From: an uncultured Alphaproteobacteria bacterium
GTDB lineage: Bacteria; Pseudomonadota; Alphaproteobacteria; HIMB59; GCA-002718135
Assembly: GCA_902588745.1 (NCBI GenBank)
Contig: CACIQI010000004.1
Location: 1 to 64,000, forward strand
DNA: 64,000 bases
Direction: 5' to 3'
Part shown: positions 39,675 through 49,094 of the stretch, one piece after another
Numbering within the stretch: position 1 is the stretch's first letter
Layout: each line of letters starts with the position of its first letter
Translations under genes and position numbers: made by a program
The notes under the pieces: model-generated
Seen by the model: the letters and a program-made list of their open reading frames with translations, nothing else
Told to the model about the DNA's origin: nothing
Database searches by the model: none

Positions 39675-40990
39675 TTTAATCGTTTAAAACCATTATGTGC
39701 AATAGGGCCTTCTAATAAATCCATAATATTTCTTCCATCCTCACACTCTTTTATCGTTTGAAAAATAGGACGTATATTTTCAATGTAACCATCAATGATG
39801 TTTTTTGTGTGTGCAGTACAAACATAGACTGCAGTTGCAGCAAGATAACCTTTTTTAAGCATTTCTTGAGTTATAAATGTTTTATAGGCCAATGCATTTT
39901 CACTTTTAAACGAAAATGTTGTCAGTGCCGCTAATCCACTAATAGTAATTGGAAGATCAAATTCTTTAGATAACTTCATCCACTCACTATTTACGTATTC
40001 ACCAATTCTTGTAATTTTTTCCCATGATTTTTCTTTATCCATAACTTTTAGTGTCGCAAGACCAGCACTAGATCCAATTCGTTCAGTCCAAAAGGTGCTA
40101 CTTATAAAAGATTTTTCTGCTGCTTGCATTACCTCTCTTTTACCAAGGACTGCAGTTACAGCATATCCATTTCCAAGAGCTTTTCCAAACATTGCGACGT
40201 CAGGCTCAACATCATAAAGCATATGTAAACCACCATAATTTTTTCTAAATCCTGATGTACATTCATCAAAAACTAAAACAATATTATTATCATTTGCTAA
40301 TTTTCTTACTCGTTGCAAAAAATTATTTTCTGGTTCTTTGTTCCGGTAAACTTCCATTTTGATAACGCCAATATTTTTAGTTTTGACCAAGTTTTCTAGT
40401 TTATCAAAATTATTATACTCAAACGGATATACACTTCCTTTGAGATTTTGTGGTACACCATGAGGATCTAAACCTGGTAGCAGGTGACCATCTAACCCTT
40501 TTGAGTCAGATAAATTTGAAGCTAAGTACCAATCATGCCAGCCATGATATCCGCAAAATGCTACATTATCTCTTCCAGATGCAGCTCTTGAAAGACGAAT
40601 AGCGACTGAATTAGCTTCACCTCCTGATCTTGCAAATCTAGCCATATCAGCCCAAGGATGTAGCTCAACTAATCTTTCCGTGAGTTCAACTTCTTCCGGA
40701 GCATTAAGGGAGGACATATTACCATTTCCGACTGTTTCTTTGACAGCTTCATCGACTTCTGGATGACTATAGCCAAGTGAATTAGTTCCTGGCATCATTA
40801 AGGTATCTATATATTTATTTCCATCGAGATCCCATACTTCACAACCTCTTGTTTTAGTAAAATAAGCAGGCCAATGTTCAGGTAAAAACATTTCAGGCCT
40901 TTTTGATAAAAGCATATTACCACCAGCAACAATTTGCTTTGCTTTTGAATATAATTTTTGTCCTTTTCCCATTTTAATTAACCTATGCAA
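39671..40990 (-). CDS. Class III aminotransferase (glutamate-1-semialdehyde 2,1-aminomutase-like)
   Basis: RFARSGGEANSVAIRLSRAASGR, LVFDECTSGFR, MFGKALGNGYAVTAVLG. Confidence 0.88.
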   Translation of the reverse strand: MHRLIKMGKGQKLYSKAKQIVAGGNMLLSKRPEMFLPEHWPAYFTKTRGCEVWDLDGNKYIDTLMMPGTNSLGYSHPEVDEAVKETVGNGNMSSLNAPEEVELTERLVELHPWADMARFARSGGEANSVAIRLSRAASGRDNVAFCGYHGWHDWYLASNLSDSKGLDGHLLPGLDPHGVPQNLKGSVYPFEYNNFDKLENLVKTKNIGVIKMEVYRNKEPENNFLQRVRKLANDNNIVLVFDECTSGFRKNYGGLHMLYDVEPDVAMFGKALGNGYAVTAVLGKREVMQAAEKSFISSTFWTERIGSSAGLATLKVMDKEKSWEKITRIGEYVNSEWMKLSKEFDLPITISGLAALTTFSFKSENALAYKTFITQEMLKKGYLAATAVYVCTAHTKNIIDGYIENIRPIFQTIKECEDGRNIMDLLEGPIAHNGFKRLN

Positions 40991-41022
40991 TTTTCATTAA
41001 AAGCACAATCAGTTTCTTGTGT

Positions 41023-41904
41023 TCATAGCAAAACACCCATTTTTGCTGCTTTTACTCCAAGAGATGATTTAACCACTTTTACGTGAAACAATTTAGGTTC
41101 TTTTTTCAAATTTTTTTTAACGAGCTCTACATAACCTTGTGCCATTCCAATACTTCCACCAAGAATAACTATATCTATATCAAATATAGCTTTCAAATTT
41201 GCACACAGTTCTGAAACAGATTTGGCAGATAGATCGATTATTTCTTTTGCCCATTTTTTATTTTGTAAACTAAGCTTAAAAATTTCTTTAGCACTAATAT
41301 TTTTATGACCTTTTTGTTTAGCAATTTTACTCATTGCTTTACCAGAAGCGATACTTTCAAATGTTCCAATTCTACCACTCCCACATTTCGTTTTTGCTAA
41401 AGTTGAAGTTGTAAATCCTAAATGTCCTGCTAATCCATTTTCTGAGAGAAGAGGTTTATTGTTTAAAATTACACCAACTCCTATACCACTTGAAATTGTA
41501 ATATATCCCAAACGTTTGTATTTATAACCTTTTCCATAATTTGCTTCTCCTAAAGCTGCAGCCGTTGCATCATTTATTACTGTAGAAGCTGTATTAAATT
41601 TTTTTTCTATAAGTTTTTTAAGGGGTATTTTGAAAGTTCCTAAATTTTCTTTATTTACTGGGTACCAATTTCCGTATTGGTCAACCCTACCTGTAATAGC
41701 AATGCCTATTTTTTTAGATTTAGACATATTTAAGTTTTTAATATTTTTTTCAATTTGCTGAATGTAATTATTTGCTATTTTATTTATTGAAGTTGGCTCA
41801 GTAATAGTTTTTTTAAACTTTCCTTTAATTATTTGAGATACCGATATCTTAGTTGCTCCAAAATCAATTGCGATACCTGATTTATTAAAAATTTTTTTAT
41901 TCAT
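41023..41904 (-). CDS. nanK: ROK family kinase, N-acetylmannosamine kinase-like
   Basis: IAIDFGATKISVSQI, ISSGIGVGVILNNKPLL, IVILGGSIGMAQGYVELV; located in nan-like operon. Confidence 0.8.
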   Translation of the reverse strand: MNKKIFNKSGIAIDFGATKISVSQIIKGKFKKTITEPTSINKIANNYIQQIEKNIKNLNMSKSKKIGIAITGRVDQYGNWYPVNKENLGTFKIPLKKLIEKKFNTASTVINDATAAALGEANYGKGYKYKRLGYITISSGIGVGVILNNKPLLSENGLAGHLGFTTSTLAKTKCGSGRIGTFESIASGKAMSKIAKQKGHKNISAKEIFKLSLQNKKWAKEIIDLSAKSVSELCANLKAIFDIDIVILGGSIGMAQGYVELVKKNLKKEPKLFHVKVVKSSLGVKAAKMGVLL

Positions 41905-41905
41905 T

Positions 41906-42580
41906 TTAATTTTTAATTTTTTTTACAAACCAACTCGTAATATTATCAATACGCGTAATAGCACTTCCAATTGTAACTGCATCTGCTCCTGCTTGTATAG
42001 CTTGCTTTGCAAGCTCTGGAGTGTTGTAACGCCCTTCAGCCATTACAAAGCAATTAAGTTTTTTAAATTCTTTAACTAATTTTATATTTGGTTTATCCGT
42101 ATCTTTCACTTGTTTACCAACATAGCCGGCAAGTGTTGTTCCAATAATATCCGCACCCTCTAAAATAGCATTTTTAGCATCATCTAGATTAGAGCAATCT
42201 GCCATAGCTAAACGATTTGCTTTTTTAATTTTTAAAATAATTTCTTTTGTTGGAAAAGGCCTTTTCCTATTTGTGGCATCATACGCTATTATCTCTGCAC
42301 CACTATTAATAATCTTATCGACATCCTTTAAGAGAGGCGTAATTCTAACTTTATAGTTATCTAAGTCATTTTTTATTATGCCAATTATTGGTAAAGAAAT
42401 ATTTTTTTTAACTGCTCGTATATTTTTTTCTCCTTCAATTCGCACACCACCACAACCTCCTATAATTGCTGCCTCTGCCATTGAAACAACAATAGACGTC
42501 TTGTCTTGAGGCCCACCCTCATTAGGCTGACATGATACAATGATTTTATTTTTTAATTTTTTTAAAATATTTTTTTTCAC
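41906..42580 (-). CDS. nanE: N-acylmannosamine-6-phosphate 2-epimerase
   Basis: IIVSCQPNEGGPQDKTSIVVSMAEAA, GGVRIEGEKNIRAVK, IAYDATNRKRP, MAEGRYNTPELAKQAIQAGADAVTIGSAITR. Confidence 0.92.
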   Translation of the reverse strand: MKKNILKKLKNKIIVSCQPNEGGPQDKTSIVVSMAEAAIIGGCGGVRIEGEKNIRAVKKNISLPIIGIIKNDLDNYKVRITPLLKDVDKIINSGAEIIAYDATNRKRPFPTKEIILKIKKANRLAMADCSNLDDAKNAILEGADIIGTTLAGYVGKQVKDTDKPNIKLVKEFKKLNCFVMAEGRYNTPELAKQAIQAGADAVTIGSAITRIDNITSWFVKKIKN

Positions 42581-42588
42581 AAAGTTAA

Positions 42589-43518
42589 TTATAATGCTTT
42601 TAAAAATTTTATTTCTGAAAGATCATTTTCCGACATTAATTTTTTTAAATCATCTTTTATTCCTTTTTCTATCTCTGTATTGACAATACTTGAAAAAGGT
42701 TTTCTTACATACCCTGAATCAATTCCCATCCAACTTAATCCCATTTTAATAAATGGATAACCTGATTTTTTTAAAGCATACAAAATGATCATATTGACTT
42801 TGTCTTGTAATTTTTTTGCTTCAACAACATTACCATTTTTCATATTTTGAAAAATTCCTACAAACATTTCTGGCATTAAATTATAAAACGATCCAATCAT
42901 ACCATCAGCACCTGATATCAGACCAGAGATAGCCATTTCATCCATACCAGAATAAATTTTAAAATATGCTCCAATCTCCTTTTTTATTTTCTCAAAATTA
43001 AAATGAGTTGCTGCCGTATATTTAACTCCTTTAATATTATCTATAGCGGCCAATCTTTTTAACATATCAATGTCCATCAAATTTGCGTGACTAATATTAT
43101 ATATAATAATTGGCAAATGTGAGGATAGAGCTATGTCACTATAATAATTATAAATCTCTTCATTAGAAAAATTGTAATAAAAAGGTGGCAATGCTGATAA
43201 TGCGTCGACTCCAGCATGAGTGGCATATTTTGCTAGATCAGTTGTAATTTTAGTTCCAATAGATCCAACATGCGCAATGACAGGAACTCTGCCATTTACT
43301 TCTTCAACAATAATATCAAGCACTTCCTTTTTTTCTTCTGGTGACATTAAAAAAGTTTCACCTGTACTACCAGTTACGTATAAGCCATTAACATTTTCAG
43401 CTATTAAATGATTGATTATTTTTCTTAAACCTTCCTTGTTTATAGTTTCATCTTTATTAATCGATGTGATCATAGCAGGCATAACACCATTTAGATCTTT
43501 TGGATCATATTTAGACAT
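42589..43518 (-). CDS. nanA: N-acetylneuraminate lyase-like DapA family protein
   Basis: GLYVTGSTGETFLMS, PIIIYNISHANLM, GVKYTAATHFNFEKIKKE, YSGMDEMAISGLISGADGMIGSFYNLMPE. Confidence 0.82.
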   Translation of the reverse strand: MSKYDPKDLNGVMPAMITSINKDETINKEGLRKIINHLIAENVNGLYVTGSTGETFLMSPEEKKEVLDIIVEEVNGRVPVIAHVGSIGTKITTDLAKYATHAGVDALSALPPFYYNFSNEEIYNYYSDIALSSHLPIIIYNISHANLMDIDMLKRLAAIDNIKGVKYTAATHFNFEKIKKEIGAYFKIYSGMDEMAISGLISGADGMIGSFYNLMPEMFVGIFQNMKNGNVVEAKKLQDKVNMIILYALKKSGYPFIKMGLSWMGIDSGYVRKPFSSIVNTEIEKGIKDDLKKLMSENDLSEIKFLKAL

Positions 43519-44526
43519 TTAGCTAATTTCGGGTAAATCAATTAAGTGGCAAGATGCATAGTGTTCATTACCATTTGTTGAATATTTTTTTAATGTTGGT
43601 ACCTCAGTTTTACAAATGTCAGTTGCTTTAGGACACCGAGGATGAAAAGGACAGCCTTTAGGTGGATTAACTGGACTTGGTACATCTCCTTCCAAAACAA
43701 TTCTTTTCGTTTGTTTGTCAAGATCTGCAACTGGGATAGCTGAAATCAAAGCTTCAGAGTAGGGGTGAAGAGTATTATTATATAGATCTTCAGAATCACA
43801 AAGTTCAACAATTCTCCCAAGATACATAACAGCAATTCGATCACATAGATATTCTGTAACACTCAAGTCATGAGTAATAAAAAGGTAGGTTAGATTTTTT
43901 TCTTTCTTAAGTTGCATTAATAATTTTAGTACTTGTGCCTGAATTGATACATCAAGAGCACTAACCGCTTCATCACAAACTATAAGTTCTGGCTCAAGAC
44001 ATAAAGCTCTGACAATACCAATTCTTTGTCTTTGTCCTCCTGAAAATTCGTGAGGATATCTATCCATGTATTCTCTACGCATATTTACTGCTTCTAGGAG
44101 ATCACCAATAATTTTTCTTCTTTCCTCTTTTGATTTTATACCAAATTTTTTCAATGGATCTTGAAGAGAGCCAAAAATTGTAAATGAAGGATTAAGAGAA
44201 GAGTGTGGATCCTGAAAGACTATTTGTAACTTCTTTCGAAATGGATCCATATCTTTTTTTTCTAAAGATGTTAATTCTGTCTCATTATCATCCTGTGAAA
44301 TATATTTTACTTCTCCATCCGTAGGTTCTACCAATCTTAGGATGGCTTTACCAAGAGTTGTCTTTCCACAACCACTTTCTCCGGCTAGACCTAAAACTTC
44401 ACCTCTAAAAATATCTAAATCTACACCGTCAACAGCTAAAACATGTCCTACAATACGATTAAATACACCTGCTTGTACTGGAAAATGTACTTTTACACCG
44501 CGTAATTTAAGAATCTCTTTTTTCAT
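43519..44526 (-). CDS. Oligopeptide/dipeptide-type ABC transporter ATPase (OppF/DppF-like)
   Basis: GESGCGKTTLGKAILRL, HEFSGGQRQRIGIVRAL, C-terminal oligo_HPY CPFHPRCPKATDIC. Confidence 0.94.
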   Translation of the reverse strand: MKKEILKLRGVKVHFPVQAGVFNRIVGHVLAVDGVDLDIFRGEVLGLAGESGCGKTTLGKAILRLVEPTDGEVKYISQDDNETELTSLEKKDMDPFRKKLQIVFQDPHSSLNPSFTIFGSLQDPLKKFGIKSKEERRKIIGDLLEAVNMRREYMDRYPHEFSGGQRQRIGIVRALCLEPELIVCDEAVSALDVSIQAQVLKLLMQLKKEKNLTYLFITHDLSVTEYLCDRIAVMYLGRIVELCDSEDLYNNTLHPYSEALISAIPVADLDKQTKRIVLEGDVPSPVNPPKGCPFHPRCPKATDICKTEVPTLKKYSTNGNEHYASCHLIDLPEIS

Positions 44527-45536
44527 TTATATTTCTCAAAAAATTGTTCGTACTTGTGACATCTTACTTGGTGAGTTTCATTTATTTGAGTGATTTCTGG
44601 CATCACATCACAGCTTTCCGTTTGCCAATTACACCTTGGAGCAAATTGACAACCAATAGGTCTATTATAGGGATCAGGCGTTGATCCTTTAATAGGATTA
44701 ATATCTTGATTTTTTCCTCTTCCAAGTACAGGTACTGATTCTAAAAGAGCTTTAGTATATGGATGTGTTGGTCGTCTTAAAACGTCGTCTGCTGTTCCAG
44801 CTTCAACAATATTTCCCATATACATGACTGCAACATTATCAGCTAACTCCGCTACAACTCCCATATCATGCGTTATAAGAATAATAGCTGTATCATTTTC
44901 TTTTTTTAATTTATCCATTAGCTCAAATATTTGCGCTTGAATTGTCACATCTAGAGCTGTTGTTGGCTCATCCGCAATTAATATTTTTGGATTACAAGCC
45001 ATGGCCATTGCTATCATTGCTCTTTGTCTCATCCCACCAGAATAACTGTGAGGATATTCATCAATTCTTTTTTCTGGAAGTGGTATACCCATGTCATTGA
45101 GAAGAGAAATACACTTTTCCCTTATTTCTTTTTTATTGAGATTGGTATGATACTTAAGATTTTCACTTATTTGGAATCCGACTGTGTACACAGGATTAAG
45201 TGCTGTCATAGGATCTTGGAAAATCATTGCAATATCTGACCCTCTAATCTCCCTCATTTCTTTTCCATTTTTTTCTAATTTTTCAATATTGATAATTTTA
45301 TCATCTTTTTGAAATTTAATTTCACCCTCTTCAATGCGAGAGAGTGTTGGAAGTAATTGCATAATTGTTGCCGCAGTTACACTTTTACCACAACCACTTT
45401 CACCAACGATACAAAGTGTTTTACCTTTTTCAACATCAAAGGAAACTCCATTAACTGCTTTGTTGCATCGATTATTCGTATAAAAAAAAGTTTTAAGATC
45501 TCTAACTGATAGTGCTATATTATTTTTATCTTCCAT
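44523..45536 (-). CDS. Oligopeptide/dipeptide-type ABC transporter ATPase (OppD/DppD-like)
   Basis: VGESGCGKSVTAATIMQLLP, YSGGMRQRAMIAMAMACNP, CQFAPRCNWQTESC. Confidence 0.94.
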   Translation of the reverse strand: MEDKNNIALSVRDLKTFFYTNNRCNKAVNGVSFDVEKGKTLCIVGESGCGKSVTAATIMQLLPTLSRIEEGEIKFQKDDKIINIEKLEKNGKEMREIRGSDIAMIFQDPMTALNPVYTVGFQISENLKYHTNLNKKEIREKCISLLNDMGIPLPEKRIDEYPHSYSGGMRQRAMIAMAMACNPKILIADEPTTALDVTIQAQIFELMDKLKKENDTAIILITHDMGVVAELADNVAVMYMGNIVEAGTADDVLRRPTHPYTKALLESVPVLGRGKNQDINPIKGSTPDPYNRPIGCQFAPRCNWQTESCDVMPEITQINETHQVRCHKYEQFFEKYK

Positions 45537-45538
45537 TA

Positions 45539-46453
45539 CTAACCTTGCTGTGATGGATCTGTTGAATCTCTTAGACCATCTCCTATAAAATTAACACACA
45601 GAACAAAAACTGAAATAACAATTCCTACAGGTCCCCACATCCACCAATAGTTTTGTAAAATTAAAATATCTTGTGCAACATTTAAAATATTTCCCCATGT
45701 AGGAATATTTAATGGAACTCCTAAACCGAGAAAACTTAATCCAGCTTCTGTTAAAATAAACATTGCCGTTGATAGAGTAATGTTTACCATTATGGGACTT
45801 AATGCATTTGGCAACATATGTTTGTAGCATATTGTAAATGTAGATAAGCCAAAACTTCTTAATGCTTGAACATATTCTTCCTCTCTCAAAGATAACATTC
45901 TAGCTCGAGCAAGCCTGTACATACCTCCCCAACCTGTAAGGATAAATATGGCCATTAAATTAAATAAACTTTGACCTGTGATGGATACGAGTAATAAAAC
46001 TAAAATAATTTGAGGGAAAGACATAAATATTTCAGAAATTCTAAGTGCGATTACATCAATCCAACCACCTTTATATCCAGCGTAACAACCAACTGCTATT
46101 CCCACAACAGCGGAAAGAATAGCACTTCCTAAACCAATAAATATTGAAACTCTTCCTCCAAATAAGACTCTTGTAAACACATCCCTTCCTGTACTATCTG
46201 TTCCAAACCAATGATCAAATGATGGCGGTTGTCTCATGGAACGTAAATCTACACGCATCGGATCATATGGCGAGAGAAGAGGAGCAAAAATAGAAGCTAA
46301 AATAATTATTGTAAAAATGATTAAACCTAAAACTGCTAAACGGTTATTTAAAAATTTATTAACTATTCTGCTTCTTTTTTTTGTAGAAAAAGTTTTTTCT
46401 TCTTCACGTTTTCTTATTTGATCAAATTTCTTATCTAGTGAAGACTTTGCCAT
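45539..46453 (-). CDS. ABC transporter permease (DppC-like)
   Basis: HWFGTDSTGRDVFTRVLFGGRVSIFIG, EAGLSFLGLGVPLNIPTWGNIL, C-terminal NFIGDGLRD. Confidence 0.94.
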   Translation of the reverse strand: MAKSSLDKKFDQIRKREEEKTFSTKKRSRIVNKFLNNRLAVLGLIIFTIIILASIFAPLLSPYDPMRVDLRSMRQPPSFDHWFGTDSTGRDVFTRVLFGGRVSIFIGLGSAILSAVVGIAVGCYAGYKGGWIDVIALRISEIFMSFPQIILVLLLVSITGQSLFNLMAIFILTGWGGMYRLARARMLSLREEEYVQALRSFGLSTFTICYKHMLPNALSPIMVNITLSTAMFILTEAGLSFLGLGVPLNIPTWGNILNVAQDILILQNYWWMWGPVGIVISVFVLCVNFIGDGLRDSTDPSQQG

Positions 46454-47418
46454 TATTCTTTTCCTAACCTAACTCTTGGGTCAATTAACGCTGTTAAAAC
46501 ATCTATTATTAAACTTGCTGTAAGAACAACAAAAACATACATTAGTGAAATTGTCATAACTAAAGGATAATCAGAAGCACGCACAGAGCGAATAAACATA
46601 CTCCCAATTCCTGGCCATTGGTAAACTTGTTCGATAATAGTTGATCCCCCTATAAGTAAAGGTAGACGAAAACCAATTAGTACAACAACTGGTGTTAGGG
46701 CTACTCTAAATCCGTGTAATATATTTACTCTCCACTCAGGCATTCCTTTTGATCGAGCAGTAGTAATAAATTCTCGTGCTAAAACATCTAACATTGATGA
46801 ACGTGCATAACGCATAGCTCCTGCAGTCATCATTAATGCCAATACTAATGAGGGGAGAACAATATTTGGTATACGATCCCAAAGTGTTTCATAATGAGGT
46901 AGTAATCTACCTCCAACGGGAAGCCACTTTAATTCGATTGCAAATAAAAGAATAGCTACAAGTCCAAAAAAAAATTCAGGTATAGAAACTCCAGCCATTC
47001 CAGCAACCGTAAGAGAATTATCAGTACCGGAACCTCTTTTAAGAGCACTAATAACTCCTAAAGAACATCCTAAAATTGTTGAGAAAAATAATGCTACCAT
47101 AGATAGCTCTAAAGTTGCAGGAACTGTTTTTACCATTATTTCAGAAATAGCAACACCACCTGCCATGGAATAACCCATGTCTCCTTGAACCATGCTAGTT
47201 AACCAAATCCAGTATCGTGTAAGGAAACTTTGATTTAGCCCATACGCTTCACGCATTGCATCAAGTTGTTCCGCAGTAATTGTTGATGCGAGTTCAGGAC
47301 TGATCATATGTGAAACAGCATCGCCCGGTGATAATTCTAATCCTGAATAAACAAGAAAACTTATGACAAGCAACATCGGAAAGAAAATAAATAAACGTTG
47401 AATAATATAAGTGGTCAC
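46453..47418 (-). CDS. ABC transporter permease (DppB-like)
   Basis: YIIQRLFIFFPMLLVISFLVY, ARSSMLDVLAREFITTARSKG, DPRVRLGKE. Confidence 0.94.
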   Translation of the reverse strand: MTTYIIQRLFIFFPMLLVISFLVYSGLELSPGDAVSHMISPELASTITAEQLDAMREAYGLNQSFLTRYWIWLTSMVQGDMGYSMAGGVAISEIMVKTVPATLELSMVALFFSTILGCSLGVISALKRGSGTDNSLTVAGMAGVSIPEFFFGLVAILLFAIELKWLPVGGRLLPHYETLWDRIPNIVLPSLVLALMMTAGAMRYARSSMLDVLAREFITTARSKGMPEWRVNILHGFRVALTPVVVLIGFRLPLLIGGSTIIEQVYQWPGIGSMFIRSVRASDYPLVMTISLMYVFVVLTASLIIDVLTALIDPRVRLGKE

Positions 47419-47446
47419 TTTTACTTTCCGTTATTATTAAAAAAAG

Positions 47447-47472
47447 AAAGCTGAGGCGTATGCCTCAGCTTT
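47447..47472 (-). terminator. Intra-operon hairpin between solute-binding protein and permease genes
   Basis: AAAGCTGAGGC-loop-GCCTCAGCTTT, 11 bp perfect stem, followed on minus strand by a T-rich tract. Confidence 0.7.
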
Positions 47473-47486
47473 AATGATTAAATTAA

Positions 47487-49094
47487 CTATGGTTTTGGAT
47501 ACTGCATAATCCACATCATACGAGTATAAGGGATATCAACAGCTTTAGTTCCCATGTTGTCCATAGCATCTAGTGCAGCAACATCGGCTACGTTTTTAGT
47601 AAATCCGTAGTCCATTTTTCCTGCAGCAGCATTCTTAATTAAGTTACCATCACCATCATAACTTGGGTAAGCAATGATATCAAAACCAGCTTTACCGCCA
47701 TGATAGCCGTCAAAAGGTTCGAACTTCGCAAAGTCGTTCATTTTAACTTCAGTAATTTTGAATGCTCCAGATCCTATTGGCATTTGCCAGAAATCACTTT
47801 GTTGGAATTTCAAAGGATCAACATCACCTAATAAGTGCTTAGGTAAAATAGCAAATTGAGTGAACGTAGTTAAGATGTTAGGATCAATTTTTGTTAATTC
47901 TAACGTAATAACTCTGTCTGCAATATTGTATTTAATACCAGAAACATCATCAGTTGAGCCGTCTTTAAATGCATCAGCACCTTTGATTGATCCAACTGTG
48001 TTTCCAATTAGAGCGTGCATTTGAGGTGCTTTCATAGCAGTACGAATACTCCATGCTACATCCTCAACAGTTACATCGTTTCCATCATGGAAAGTAAGAC
48101 CATCTTTTAGTTTAAATGTTAGACTTAAACCATCAGCAGCTAACTCATAACTTTCACAAGCTGAACATCCAACTGGTTGTAACGCACCATCAGCAACTAA
48201 TAGTCTATCGAATACAACTTTGTTGTGTATCCATAAACCAAGGTTGTACCAAGGTTGTTCAAAGAACTCAACAGGACCAGTGTTAGTTTGTAATGTACCA
48301 CCACTTACGTTCCAATCAGTAATTCCCCAGTTATAGTTGTACTGAGCGTTACCATATGCTCCACCATTTCTGTCAACTTTATTACTCTCATAGATGAATA
48401 ATTTTTGATAGTATAATGGACAAATGTTAACTTGCTGCATTTGATATTCTTGTATTTCAAAGAAAGCAGGTTTTAGAACTTCTGGATCTGCACTTGAATT
48501 GATCTTTTCAATTAGCGCATCCATTTTTGGATCACCAGGAGTTTGTGGATTTAGACCTGTTTTAAAAGTATTGTAATACTCTTGCATTGCAATTGCTGCA
48601 CGAGCACCATAACCTAAGTCATAGTCAACAGCAGCTGGTCCGTTCACACCATCATCAGGAACTGAGTTAAGTTGTGCACCAACATCACCTTGTAATAGAC
48701 GGTAAGTCATTTTTACCCCAACATCAGCAAAGTATGCTTGAATTGCTGCCATGAAGTCAGCTGTTAGCTGATCTCCATAATAGAAAACCATATCAAGTTC
48801 TCTATTAGAGTCCCAATTTGCTTCTGCTAACAGTTGACGAGCCTTTTCAGGATTGTAACTGTAATCAGGTAGATTTGGAGACTTCATTGGACCGTTTGGT
48901 AATAAACTATCCGCCATTATGATTTGATCTTCAAATAATGTTTCACCGATTGTTTTCATGTCAATAGCCATACACAAAGCTTGTCTAACACGAGGATCGG
49001 ATAATTGGTTACTGTTTGTAGGTTGAGCTGAAGCTGATGAAATAAACATCAGATGAGCCAACACTGCAACTATAACCACATATAGTTTTTTCAT
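47487..49094 (-). CDS. SBP_bac_5-type extracellular solute-binding protein with apparent circular permutation
   Basis: ATG at 49094 with AGGAGG upstream; signal peptide MKKLYVVIVAVLAHLMFISSASA then SDPRVRQALCMAID (normally mid/C-terminal), later GLSLTFKLKDGLTFHDGNDVTVEDVAWSI (normally N-terminal). Confidence 0.88.
   Translation of the reverse strand: MKKLYVVIVAVLAHLMFISSASAQPTNSNQLSDPRVRQALCMAIDMKTIGETLFEDQIIMADSLLPNGPMKSPNLPDYSYNPEKARQLLAEANWDSNRELDMVFYYGDQLTADFMAAIQAYFADVGVKMTYRLLQGDVGAQLNSVPDDGVNGPAAVDYDLGYGARAAIAMQEYYNTFKTGLNPQTPGDPKMDALIEKINSSADPEVLKPAFFEIQEYQMQQVNICPLYYQKLFIYESNKVDRNGGAYGNAQYNYNWGITDWNVSGGTLQTNTGPVEFFEQPWYNLGLWIHNKVVFDRLLVADGALQPVGCSACESYELAADGLSLTFKLKDGLTFHDGNDVTVEDVAWSIRTAMKAPQMHALIGNTVGSIKGADAFKDGSTDDVSGIKYNIADRVITLELTKIDPNILTTFTQFAILPKHLLGDVDPLKFQQSDFWQMPIGSGAFKITEVKMNDFAKFEPFDGYHGGKAGFDIIAYPSYDGDGNLIKNAAAGKMDYGFTKNVADVAALDAMDNMGTKAVDIPYTRMMWIMQYPKP

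Noticed and set aside
18854-49094. Nonulosonic acid biosynthesis cluster
   Set aside because: No NeuB/NeuA or UDP-sugar hydrolysing epimerase seen; NanA/NanE/NanK/NagA plus importer indicate catabolism.
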